Translations under genes and position numbers: made by a program
Source of the DNA: CAZFAI01 sp964516555
GTDB lineage: Bacteria; Patescibacteriota; Microgenomatia; UBA12405
Length of the DNA: 62,424 bases
Reading direction: 5' to 3'
NCBI GenBank assembly: GCA_964516555.1
Contig: CAZFAI010000001.1
Coordinates: 1 to 62,424 of the forward strand
Part shown: positions 28,301-35,592 of the stretch, piece by piece
How the letters are laid out: each line of letters opens with the position of its first letter
Numbering within the stretch: position 1 is the first letter of the stretch
The notes under the pieces: generated by a model
Database searches by the model: none
What the model saw: the letters and a program-made list of their open reading frames with translations, nothing else
Told to the model about the DNA's origin: nothing

Positions 28301-28524
28301 ACCCTGACTTTCCATATCACGTTACCACCGCCACCATCGACTATATCCAAAAAAGCAAGTACAAAAAAACATTCATCCGCCAGGATTTTAAATTTACACA
28401 AGCAGAACTTGACTCAGTTAAGGCTCTGATAAAAGATGTCTACCAAAAAATTATTAATCTGGAGTTTAGCCAGGTTGGCGACAAATGTCGCGATAACCAG
28501 AAGCTCCATAGCTTGCTAGAATAG
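25315..28524 (+). CDS. UvrD-like helicase fused to a PD-(D/E)XK nuclease domain (AddA/RecB-like)
   Basis: The 1069-residue protein starts with GTG. The helicase half has Walker A (GAGTGKT, about 38-44), motif II (VDEYQDTN), motif III (GDDDQSIFRFQGAS), a motif V region (VHKAKGLEFEHVF) and motif VI (VALTRAKKQ). After about residue 815 it has STTHLNSYLECPLCFYY, GKIDKIEI (about 942) and VDYKTGN (about 962-967), the RecB/AddB-type nuclease signature with catalytic Asp and Lys. It probably unwinds and degrades DNA ends at double-strand breaks. No second subunit (AddB) lies beside it. The CxxC near the start of the nuclease could be half of an iron-sulphur cluster. TAAAAT ends 7 bases before the GTG. 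Confidence 0.88.
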   Translation: MPTIIDQLNFQTEYRKLNREQKQAVDTIEGPVMVVAGAGTGKTQTIALRIANILRQTQSPPSSILCLTFTENAAVNMRERLQTIIGPLAYNVKIHTFHSFCNEVIKTNPQHFVFAQNIDSLEELEKIDIIRQLISDLPEGSHLKPWGDTFYYQGDIIQSIQSLKRENISPKLFQDLISDQEKFLSKTDELYQSLKALRVGKTFESELLSLVEKITVVSKKYLSIFALINLNNELFRQGHFDVGLAKNPAINFKNSLLKIFENFQKDIPRQKELHQLFVAYQQALQQAGRYDFDDMILFVLDAFRQDPELLLSYQEKFQYVLVDEYQDTNSSQNQILELLGSYFDDPNIFVVGDDDQSIFRFQGASVENIYDFYLKYQKTVKVIVLKNNYRSHQLILDTSSQVIGNNKNRITNYIKDLDKTLVSALTFDPDPINFFKANSSLDENYFVADKIGKLIKSGTSPGDIAVLYRNNSDVIDLTETLDNNGIKYRLETGSNALSHPCIRQLIRLLHFINDPTDDQSLYHVLSYDFIGIDSFDLYRILQHSHRLNLPLSETISNPDILNEIKPTLKKKTLIRLRNFSIRTAKAIRWLNYYNLDRFFNRVIRKFGYLNHVVKLNDLELINYLNAFYGEIKRFSGKDGYTLPQFLDRLQLFIENKIPLQAQELVADSNDTVRLMTVHKAKGLEFEHVFLIKCTDRKWGNNYQSSPLRLPPGILKTEISRLAHDENEDERRLFYVALTRAKKQIYISYSRKTDTNRDQLPSIFIAEINPKLIETIKPVSSAQNQAIFTNFPKKISDPIKNQKLADFLRQYLSKYYKLSTTHLNSYLECPLCFYYKTILRIPAVKDKYASLGTAVHYSLSFLHNVLREQGKLISEKELLDVFSKSILKEKLSPKNQAEALDYGTKSLSEYFRHYKHEFNGNCVMDYDFTPHNVFVDNVPISGKIDKIEIKNSQTSGKTDVNLVDYKTGNPDTKSKDMKPGGSYYNQIVFYKILADSDPDFPYHVTTATIDYIQKSKYKKTFIRQDFKFTQAELDSVKALIKDVYQKIINLEFSQVGDKCRDNQKLHSLLE

Positions 28525-28959
28525 GTGATGCAAGTCAAAATCAAGCGCTTCGACAAAACTCTCCCGCTCCCATCTTATAAATCTGATGGGGCTGCCTGTG
28601 CTGACCTCTGTACCCGCACCGACATTCTTGTTCAACCGCAACAAATTGCCTATATCCCTCTAAACGTCGCCATCGAGATTCCCCCCGGTCACTTTGCCTT
28701 AGTTATTTCACGCAGCTCAACTCACAAGCTCGGGATCATGCAAGCCAACAGCGTCGGGATCATCGATAGTGATTATTGTGGTGACAATGATGAGTTAATT
28801 TATGCGGCTTACAACATTACCAGCAATCCGGTTTCAATCGGGAAAGGAACCAGGATCGCTCAGTTGTTGATTCTGAATTATGAAACCGTTGACCTCCTGG
28901 AAGTTGACAATTTAGACAATTCCGACCGTGGTGGTTTTGGCTCAACCGGCCAAAAATAA
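28525..28959 (+). CDS. dut: dUTP pyrophosphatase
   Basis: This enzyme hydrolyses dUTP to dUMP and keeps uracil out of DNA. The trimeric dUTPase motifs are visible: SDGAACADL (motif 1), SRSSTHKLG (motif 2), GIIDSDYCGD (motif 3), GTRIAQLLI (motif 4) and the C-terminal arm RGGFGSTG (motif 5). The length of 144 residues is normal. The start may be the GTG at 28525 or the ATG at 28528. It begins directly after the helicase-nuclease stop and is followed within two bases by alr, so these genes form an operon. The uracil-DNA glycosylase at 44557 completes the uracil defence. Confidence 0.93.
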   Translation: MMQVKIKRFDKTLPLPSYKSDGAACADLCTRTDILVQPQQIAYIPLNVAIEIPPGHFALVISRSSTHKLGIMQANSVGIIDSDYCGDNDELIYAAYNITSNPVSIGKGTRIAQLLILNYETVDLLEVDNLDNSDRGGFGSTGQK

Positions 28960-28961
28960 AT

Positions 28962-30107
28962 ATGGCAGTCAGACCACTCATCGATAATCTGATAAAAAAA
29001 TTTGAAACCGGCTATCAGACCTTTAACCGTATAGAAATTTCTCATAGTAATCTGCTTTACAACTATGATTGTCTCCAAAAACTTAAGCCTGAATCCCAAA
29101 TCTGGCCGGTTCTTAAATCCAACGCTTATGGACATGGTTTAAAACAGGTAGTATCAGTTTTAAAGGAACGTACATTCGAATATTTTATCGTCGATAGTTA
29201 TCACGAAGCCCTAAAGATTTGGGAAGTTTGCAAACGGAAAGTACTTCTTATTGCTTCCATCCATCCCGATAATTTTATAAATCTGAATTATCAATATCTG
29301 ACACTATCTGTTCAGGATATCTTTACCCTGCAAAGAATTTCATCCCTAAATAAAAACATACGGATTCATCTCAAAATCAATACCGGTATGAACCGGCAGG
29401 GGATTGAGATATCCCAAATCCCAACAATTATTTCAATTCTCAAAAACAACCCAAAGATAGTGCTTGAAGGTATTTATTCTCATCTTGCCGACGCCGACAA
29501 TACTGATCTTTCCTATTCTCTTTTCCAGAAGGAAAAATTCAACGAAGCCATAAAAATAATAAAAGAGAACGGCTTTTGCCCCAAATACATCCATTTGGCG
29601 GCCACTGCTTCTTTTCCTAAAATGAACAATCCTCAATACAACGCTGTTCGCCTGGGTATTGGTCTCTATGGCATAAATCCGCTTGATCCCAAAAATAGCC
29701 CCTACAAAAGCCTTAAACCCGTACTTTCTTTCAAGTCCATGATTGTCAAAACCCGCATAGTCAACCAGGGTGACAAGATTAGTTACAACTGCGCTTATAC
29801 TGCCCCTTCAAAAAGAAATATCGCACTTATCCCTGTGGGTTATTACGAGGGCCTTGATTATCGCCTGGGCAACAAAGGCTTTGTTAAATACAAAAATAAG
29901 TATTATCCAATTATCGGAAAAATATGCATGAACATGTCTGTTGTAGACTTTGGCCAGAAAACTCCAAAAATTTATGACGAAATAGAAATTATTAGTCCAA
30001 ACAGCAAAGACAAAAATTCCCTCTTATCACAAAGCCGCCTCTGCCAAACCATCCCTTATGAGTTGTTAGTTCACCTCAACGAGTCCGTCAGAAGAGTTGT
30101 TGTATAG
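28962..30107 (+). CDS. alr: Alanine racemase
   Basis: Alanine racemase makes D-alanine for peptidoglycan using pyridoxal phosphate. The PLP-lysine motif is WPVLKSNAYGHG (Lys near residue 50). Other signatures are KINTGMNRQGIE, HLAATASFP and VRLGIGLYGINP, and the C-terminal domain has YNCAYTAPS with the second catalytic tyrosine and IIGKICMNMSVVDFG. The length of 381 residues is typical. The protein begins with about 20 extra residues before the first barrel strand; the ATG at 28962 follows dut by two bases. Confidence 0.93.
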   Translation: MAVRPLIDNLIKKFETGYQTFNRIEISHSNLLYNYDCLQKLKPESQIWPVLKSNAYGHGLKQVVSVLKERTFEYFIVDSYHEALKIWEVCKRKVLLIASIHPDNFINLNYQYLTLSVQDIFTLQRISSLNKNIRIHLKINTGMNRQGIEISQIPTIISILKNNPKIVLEGIYSHLADADNTDLSYSLFQKEKFNEAIKIIKENGFCPKYIHLAATASFPKMNNPQYNAVRLGIGLYGINPLDPKNSPYKSLKPVLSFKSMIVKTRIVNQGDKISYNCAYTAPSKRNIALIPVGYYEGLDYRLGNKGFVKYKNKYYPIIGKICMNMSVVDFGQKTPKIYDEIEIISPNSKDKNSLLSQSRLCQTIPYELLVHLNESVRRVVV

Positions 30108-30126
30108 TTTGTAGTAAAATTAAGAA

Positions 30127-31246
30127 ATGATTCCTGTCTATATTCTGCTTGGTCTAATTATTGTCCTACTGATTTGGTTTATTCTCCGTCTTCAGCCAAA
30201 AGCCAAAAGCGAGGAAATCTCCGAGGAATTTTTCAATAAATTTAACGAAAGATTCCCTGATATTATAAAAAATACCAATTCNNNNNNNNNNCATGGCTTC
30301 CCAGAAACTCGATTCTCAAAAACAGGAGATCGAAGTTGACCTGGCCAACAAAAAAGAAAACATCGAGAAAATGGTCAAACAAGTGTTGGATGAACTAAAA
30401 ACAAGCTCAAACAAGCTTGAGCAAGCCGAAAAAGACCGCATTGGTAGCTTCGAAAGTCTCAAAGAATCGCTAACTAATTCCGAAAAAATTACCAAACAGT
30501 TATCAGCCACCACCGAAAGCCTAAGCAAAGTCCTATCCAACAATCAACTCCGGGGTGCTTTTGGCGAGAAAGTTGCCGAAGATCTGCTAAAAATGAGCGG
30601 TTTTGTCCGGGGAGTCGATTACGAATTTAACAAAGAACAGCTGACCACCGATACCCGTCCTGATTTTGCCATTTTCCTTCCTGATGGTGCCAGAATAAAC
30701 GTGGATGCCAAATTTCCTTATTCCAGCCTGACCAAAATGGCCGATACCCAAGACGAGGAAACCAAAGCCCGTTATCTCAAGATGTTCGAAAAAGACGTCA
30801 AGGATAAAATCAAGCAGGTTTGTACTCGTGATTATATCGATCCGGAAAACAAAACTGTCGATTTCGTCATCCTCTTTATCCCCAACGAGATGATTTTTTC
30901 TTTTATTTACGACAAAATGCCCTCAATTTTGGAAGAAGCCATGAAAAACAAAGTGATTCTTTGCGGACCCTTTAGTTTCACAGCGATTCTGCGGATGGTT
31001 CGTCAAGCATATGACAATTTCCGTTATCAAAAAAATGTCCAGCAAATTATCAGCTATATCAAGCTCTTTGAAAAAGAATTTGATAATTACAATAAAGAGT
31101 TTGGGAAAATTGGCGATAGGATTGACAGTCTTTCCCGTCAGTATAATACGGTCAGCACCACCCGCACCCGCCAACTTTTAAAAGTTGTCGACCGTATTAA
31201 ACTTGAAGATTCAACTCAACCCGTACTAGAGCTAAAAAATGATTAA
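30127..31246 (+). CDS. rmuC: RmuC-family DNA recombination protein (interrupted by an assembly gap)
   Basis: RmuC proteins are membrane-anchored, predicted nucleases that limit DNA rearrangements. The N terminus has one membrane helix (about residues 4-21), then a coiled coil that is broken by the ten N at 30282-30291. After the gap the coiled coil continues (QKLDSQKQEIEVDLANKK) and leads to the RmuC core: LRGAFGEKVAEDLLKMSGF, TRPDFAIFLPDGARINVDAKFP and VDFVILFIPNE, with conserved acidic and Lys residues of a restriction-like fold. A true gap length divisible by three restores one frame. TAAAAT ends 6 bases before the ATG. Confidence 0.88.
30282..30291. other. Assembly gap (10 N) inside rmuC
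   Basis: Ten N fall in the coiled-coil segment of RmuC. The two sides join in frame only if the real length is a multiple of three, so ten is a placeholder. Confidence 0.95.
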
Positions 31247-31541
31247 GTACTTATCCGACAATCGTTGGCCGGTTCTGACATTATTATTTCTTTTGAGTTT
31301 TTTAATTTACATAACTAGTATTCCGCCTTCAGGTATATTGTCAGTAGTATTTTTCTTTATGTTATTATTTTTCTTTTTGCTGTCATTTACTTTCATATTT
31401 TCTAATAAACTTAAAATCAATCTCATGATAGTTTTTTATGTTTTGTTATTGGCACTAACTTTCTTTCTAAATTTAGGTAATTTGGTTAACATATTTCTTC
31501 TCACTGCTGTTTTTGCCACCTTTTTCTTTATGGCCAGGTAA
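31239..31541 (+). CDS. Small polytopic membrane protein
   Basis: The 100-residue protein is almost entirely hydrophobic with three or four membrane helices (about 10-27, 32-54, 60-76 and 80-98). It overlaps the end of rmuC by 8 bases, so it is translated with it. I do not recognise a family. The sequence has no catalytic-looking residues and is rich in Phe and Leu. Confidence 0.6.
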   Translation: MIKYLSDNRWPVLTLLFLLSFLIYITSIPPSGILSVVFFFMLLFFFLLSFTFIFSNKLKINLMIVFYVLLLALTFFLNLGNLVNIFLLTAVFATFFFMAR

Positions 31542-31552
31542 TCAATTAGCCC

Positions 31553-31581
31553 TTGACACCCGCTAGCACTCGACTTATTAT
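31553..31581 (+). promoter_or_regulatory. Promoter of the hrcA-grpE-dnaK-dnaJ operon
   Basis: TTGACA (31553-31558) and TATTAT (31576-31581) are separated by 17 bases. TATATT at 31579-31584 is an alternative -10. The -10 ends 6-9 bases before the hrcA ATG at 31591, so transcription should start at or next to the start codon. Confidence 0.7.
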
Positions 31582-31589
31582 ATTGCTAA
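31563..31589 (+). promoter_or_regulatory. CIRCE operator (HrcA binding site)
   Basis: The CIRCE consensus is TTAGCACTC, nine bases, then GAGTGCTAA. Here CTAGCACTC (31563-31571, 8 of 9 match), nine bases, then TATTGCTAA (31581-31589, 7 of 9 match) occupy that exact arrangement. The operator overlaps the -10 box and ends one base before the hrcA start, so bound HrcA would block RNA polymerase and allow autorepression. Confidence 0.85.
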
Positions 31590-31590
31590 T

Positions 31591-32331
31591 ATGGCCGATT
31601 TAACTCAAAGACAAATTAAAATTCTTAAATGCATCACTGAGGAATTTATTGAAACTGCCAGTCCGGTTGGCTCTGAGACTTTGGAAAGAAAGTTTTCTTT
31701 GGGTATTTCTTCTGCCACTATCAGAAACGAAATGTCAGCTCTAACCCAACTCGGCTACCTCAAAAAAAGTCATCTTTCTGCGGGTAGATCGCCGACTTCT
31801 ATGGGCCTCAAATACTACGTTAGAAACCTGATGACTCCAAAGACACTCTCGATAAGTGAGGAGGTTGGAGCCAAAGAAAAAATTTGGGATTACCGCAACG
31901 AATTTGATCGTCTTATCAAAGAAGCCACCAAGGAATTAGCCAACAAAACCCGGTCAATGGCCATCGCCACCACCGATCAGGGAAATCTTTATAGTTATGG
32001 AGCATCTAACTTATTGGAAGAACCGGAATTTTACAACATAGATGTCACCAAAACCGTCCTCTCCCTGCTTGATAATGTTAATTACTGGTTTGAAATTTTA
32101 AACAAAGCCGAGGCCGTCCAAAATCCTACCGGTGAGGAATTTGTCCATTTACTTATCGGAGAAGACTTGGGACTCGAGCACCTAGAGCCTTGCGGTTTTG
32201 TTTATCAGACCTATGAAGCTGGTCCGCACCGGGGAATATTAGGTATTATTGGTCCTGCTCGTTTCCGCTATACAGTTATTGTACCCATCGTAGATTATTT
32301 TGCTGAATTGGTTTCAACTGTTACCCGTTAA
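31591..32331 (+). CDS. hrcA: Heat-inducible transcription repressor HrcA (short form)
   Basis: HrcA represses heat-shock operons by binding CIRCE. The N-terminal winged helix is clear: LTQRQIKILKCITEEFIETASPVGS over two segments, then GISSATIRNEMSALTQLGYLKKSHLSAGRSPT, the recognition region. The C-terminal part ends with the family motif IGPARFRYTVIVPIVDY. At 246 residues it is about 100 shorter than the usual HrcA; the missing length is from the middle (GAF-like/insert region), so it is probably a compact functional form. It heads its own CIRCE-controlled operon. Confidence 0.93.
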   Translation: MADLTQRQIKILKCITEEFIETASPVGSETLERKFSLGISSATIRNEMSALTQLGYLKKSHLSAGRSPTSMGLKYYVRNLMTPKTLSISEEVGAKEKIWDYRNEFDRLIKEATKELANKTRSMAIATTDQGNLYSYGASNLLEEPEFYNIDVTKTVLSLLDNVNYWFEILNKAEAVQNPTGEEFVHLLIGEDLGLEHLEPCGFVYQTYEAGPHRGILGIIGPARFRYTVIVPIVDYFAELVSTVTR

Positions 32332-32341
32332 AAAATAATTT

Positions 32342-32800
32342 ATGGCAGATAGCAAAAAGAAAACATCAAAAACTAAAAAACCCGCCCTATCGGCAGAACA
32401 AAAAATAGCCGAATTACAGGAAAAATTAGCCAGATCTCTCGCTGATTATTCCAACCTTGAAAAACGGATCGAAAACCAAAGACAAATGTTTATCACCCTG
32501 GCTTCAACCGGAATTTTAACCAAAATGATCGAGGTACTGGATGATTTTTATTTAGCCCAAAAACATTTGAATGATTCAGGTCTGGAGATGGCCATCAATA
32601 AATTTCTCCGTGTTTTGGAATCCGAGGGACTAAAAGAGGTCGAAGCTCAAGGCCAAATATTTGATCCGAAAACCATGGACTGTGTTGATGTGGCAGAAGG
32701 TCCTCAGGATCATGTCGTCGAAATTCGCAAGAAAGGTTATTTATTAAATGACCATGTTCTCCGTCCGGCCCAAGTTGTTGTCGGCAGGGAGACTCAATAA
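32342..32800 (+). CDS. grpE: Nucleotide exchange factor GrpE
   Basis: GrpE releases ADP from DnaK and so drives the chaperone cycle. The 152-residue protein has a basic N-terminal tail, a long coiled coil (about 18-50, ELQEKLARSLADYSNLEKR) and the beta-domain near the C terminus with FDPKTMDCVDVAEGP and GYLLNDHVLRPAQVVVG, the GrpE signature. It is slightly shorter than average. It lies between hrcA and dnaK as in many bacteria. Confidence 0.95.
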   Translation: MADSKKKTSKTKKPALSAEQKIAELQEKLARSLADYSNLEKRIENQRQMFITLASTGILTKMIEVLDDFYLAQKHLNDSGLEMAINKFLRVLESEGLKEVEAQGQIFDPKTMDCVDVAEGPQDHVVEIRKKGYLLNDHVLRPAQVVVGRETQ

Positions 32801-32827
32801 TTACTAATTATTATTTAAATTAAAACT

Positions 32828-34723
32828 ATGGCAAACAAAATAATCGGAATCGATTTAGGAACTACCAACTCATGCGTCGCCGTTATGGAAGGCGGCAACC
32901 CCAAGGTTATATTGACCTCAGAAGGCCGCAACCTTATTCCTTCTGTTGTCGAACCGGTCAAGGGTTTAGTTGGCGATTTAGCCAAGCGTCAGATGGTCCT
33001 AAATCCTCAAAACACTATTTACAGTATTAAAAGACTAATGGGCCGTCGGATTGATGACCCGCAAGTCGAAAAAACCAAAAAAACAGTTGCCTACAAAATT
33101 GTCCCCGGCAAAGACAATACAGCTTCCGTAGAGGTTGAAGGTAAAGCCTATACACCTCAGGAAATATCAGCCAAAATTTTACAAAAAGCCAAAGTAGACG
33201 CCGAAAAATATTTAGGCGAAAAGGTAACAGATGCAGTCATTACCGTCCCTGCCTATTTTGATGATTCTCAGCGTCAAGCCACCAAACAGGCCGGAGAGAT
33301 TGCCGGCCTCAATGTTCAGCGCATTGTCAATGAGCCTACTGCCGCCGCTCTGGCGTATGGCCTGGACAAGAAAAACACAGGTACTATCGCCGTTTACGAT
33401 TTAGGAGGTGGTACTTTTGATATTTCCATTCTGGAAATTGGCGAGGGTGTTTTTGAAGTCAAAGCAACCAACGGCGACACCTTCCTTGGTGGTGATGATT
33501 TTGATAATCGCATTATCGACTGGCTTCTGGAAAACTTCCAAAAGGAACAAGGCGTTGATCTTCGCACTGACCCTCAGGCTCTTCAAAGAGTACGCGAAGC
33601 CGCCGAGAAAGCCAAAATTGAGCTTTCCAGCACGCAACAAACGGAAATCAATTTGCCTTTCATTACTCAGAAAGAAGGCCAACCTCTTCACATGACCGTT
33701 ACTTTTAGTAGGACCCAGCTTGAAAAATTAGTTGATGATTTAATTCAGCGTACTATCGGTCCGGTTGAGCAATGTCTCAAGGATGCCAATGTCACCAAAT
33801 CCGATATCACCGACGTGTTAATGGTAGGTGGTATGACCAGGATGCCCAAAGTCCAACAAGTTGTAAAGGATTTCTTCGGTAAAGAATTGAATGCTACCGT
33901 CAACCCTGACGAGGTGGTAGCCATCGGTGCCGCAGTCCAGGGAGCAGTACTTACCGGTGAGGTCAAGGATGTAGTCCTCCTGGATGTCACTCCGCTTACC
34001 TTTGGTATCGAAACCGCAGGAGGAGTCCGTACTCCCCTTATCGAAAGAAACACCACCGTACCTACCAAAAAATCTCAGGTATTTACTACTTACTCTGACA
34101 ATCAGCCCCAGGTAGAAATTAATGTTTTGCAGGGTGAACGTCCTATGGCCGCCGACAACAAATCTCTCGGCCGCTTCATTTTGGACGGAATTCCTCCGGC
34201 ACCCCGTGGTGTTCCTCAAATTGAGGTTACATTTGATATTGATAGTAACGGTATTTTAAATGTTACTGCCAAAGACAAGGGTACAAACAAAGAACAAAAA
34301 ATTACCATCCAAAACGCTACCAACCTCTCGGAAGAAGAGGTCGAGAAAATGAAGGCTGAGGCTGAAAAATATGCTGCTCAGGACGAGGAAAAGAAGCAAA
34401 TGGTTGAAACCAAAAACAAGCTCGATGCCACCATTTTCTCTGCCGAAAAAACCATTACCGATCTCGGCAACAAAGTAAAAGCTGAAGATAAAACCAAAAT
34501 CGAGGATAAAGTCAAACAAGCCAAGGAGGTACTGGCCAAAACTGATGCCAAAAAAGATGAACTCGACAAAATTAATGAAGAATTAAGTCAAATCCTTCAG
34601 ACTGTCGGAGCTGCCTTTTACCAACAGGAAGGTCAAGCTGGACCGGAAAATCCAAAGTCTGATACTGACAAGAAAGATTCGGACAACAAGGACGATGCCC
34701 AGGAAGGCGAAGTTGTCAGCTAA
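32828..34723 (+). CDS. dnaK: Chaperone DnaK (Hsp70)
   Basis: DnaK is the ATP-dependent Hsp70 chaperone. The 631-residue protein starts IIGIDLGTTNSCVAVMEGG and shows the phosphate-binding IAVYDLGGGTFDISIL, the adenosine motif VLMVGGMTRMPKVQ, the linker VVLLDVTPLTFGIET and the substrate-binding beta domain (VFTTYSDNQPQVEINVLQGE over two segments). A C-terminal helical lid is followed by an acidic, disordered tail. The length is normal for a bacterial DnaK. It is the third gene of the CIRCE operon and has no obvious Shine-Dalgarno. Confidence 0.98.
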   Translation: MANKIIGIDLGTTNSCVAVMEGGNPKVILTSEGRNLIPSVVEPVKGLVGDLAKRQMVLNPQNTIYSIKRLMGRRIDDPQVEKTKKTVAYKIVPGKDNTASVEVEGKAYTPQEISAKILQKAKVDAEKYLGEKVTDAVITVPAYFDDSQRQATKQAGEIAGLNVQRIVNEPTAAALAYGLDKKNTGTIAVYDLGGGTFDISILEIGEGVFEVKATNGDTFLGGDDFDNRIIDWLLENFQKEQGVDLRTDPQALQRVREAAEKAKIELSSTQQTEINLPFITQKEGQPLHMTVTFSRTQLEKLVDDLIQRTIGPVEQCLKDANVTKSDITDVLMVGGMTRMPKVQQVVKDFFGKELNATVNPDEVVAIGAAVQGAVLTGEVKDVVLLDVTPLTFGIETAGGVRTPLIERNTTVPTKKSQVFTTYSDNQPQVEINVLQGERPMAADNKSLGRFILDGIPPAPRGVPQIEVTFDIDSNGILNVTAKDKGTNKEQKITIQNATNLSEEEVEKMKAEAEKYAAQDEEKKQMVETKNKLDATIFSAEKTITDLGNKVKAEDKTKIEDKVKQAKEVLAKTDAKKDELDKINEELSQILQTVGAAFYQQEGQAGPENPKSDTDKKDSDNKDDAQEGEVVS

Positions 34724-34731
34724 ACTAATAT

Positions 34732-35583
34732 ATGAAACGCGATTACTATGAAATCTTAGGGGTGTCAAAAAATGCCAGTAAAGAAGAGATCAAAAAGGCC
34801 TATCGGAAGCTGGCTATGGAGAATCATCCTGATCGTAAAAAGTCTACTGACGCCGAAGAGAAGTTCAAGGAAATCAACGAGGCTTATGAGGTCCTGAGCA
34901 ATGATCAAAAAAAGCAGGCTTATGATCAGTTTGGTCATGCTGCATTTGATCCCAACTCCGGACCTTTTAGCGGCAACACCTATACCCGTCAAAATGGGCC
35001 GTTTCACTACACTTATACCAGTGGCGGCAACCCTTTTGGTAATGCTGACTTTGAATTTGGAGGATTCAGTAATCCTTTTGATATATTTGAACAGTTCTTT
35101 GGAACTTCGTTTGGTCGTGAAAGAGGTCCGCGCCTGCCTACATACAAAATTCAAATCAGTTTTCTCGAGGCTGTCAACGGTGTTGAAAAAGAAGTGGTTG
35201 TCGAAGGCAAAAAATCAACTGTCAAAATCCCGCCCGGAGTCGATGATGGTCAGAGAATAAAATTCAAAGATTTTATCCTCTACATCGACGTTCTACCCAG
35301 CGACACCTTCCAGCGAGAAGGTAATGATGTTTTTGTTGCCCGCAAGATTAGCTTTAAGGAAGCGGCACTGGGAGGCGAAATAGAAGTTCCCACCCTGAAT
35401 GAACCTATAAAAATAAAAGTCCGTCCCGGTACTCAGCCAAATACTCTAGTCAGGCTTAGAGGTAAAGGTATTCGTGATCTGTCCGGTTACGGATACGGTG
35501 ATCTATATATACGCCTCCAAGTTGAAATCCCCACCAGGTTGTCGACCAAACAAAAAGAACTTATAAAAGAATTGAATCTATAA
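34732..35583 (+). CDS. dnaJ: DnaJ-family co-chaperone without zinc fingers (type B)
   Basis: The 283-residue protein starts with a complete J domain (DYYEILGVSKNASKEEIKKAYR; the HPD tripeptide lies in MENHPDRKK) that stimulates DnaK ATPase. A Gly/Phe-rich linker (about 70-125) leads straight into the C-terminal peptide-binding domains. There is no CxxCxGxG zinc-finger region, so the architecture is that of CbpA or a type B DnaJ, although it occupies the dnaJ position of the heat-shock operon. It ends with the conserved VRLRGKGI and TRLSTKQKELI segments. Confidence 0.93.
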   Translation: MKRDYYEILGVSKNASKEEIKKAYRKLAMENHPDRKKSTDAEEKFKEINEAYEVLSNDQKKQAYDQFGHAAFDPNSGPFSGNTYTRQNGPFHYTYTSGGNPFGNADFEFGGFSNPFDIFEQFFGTSFGRERGPRLPTYKIQISFLEAVNGVEKEVVVEGKKSTVKIPPGVDDGQRIKFKDFILYIDVLPSDTFQREGNDVFVARKISFKEAALGGEIEVPTLNEPIKIKVRPGTQPNTLVRLRGKGIRDLSGYGYGDLYIRLQVEIPTRLSTKQKELIKELNL

Positions 35584-35592
35584 TCTATCTAT

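Noticed and set aside
33401..34219. Several long open frames antisense or out of frame within dnaK
   Set aside because: The plus-strand frame is unquestionably DnaK with all motifs; the others are by-products of its codon bias.
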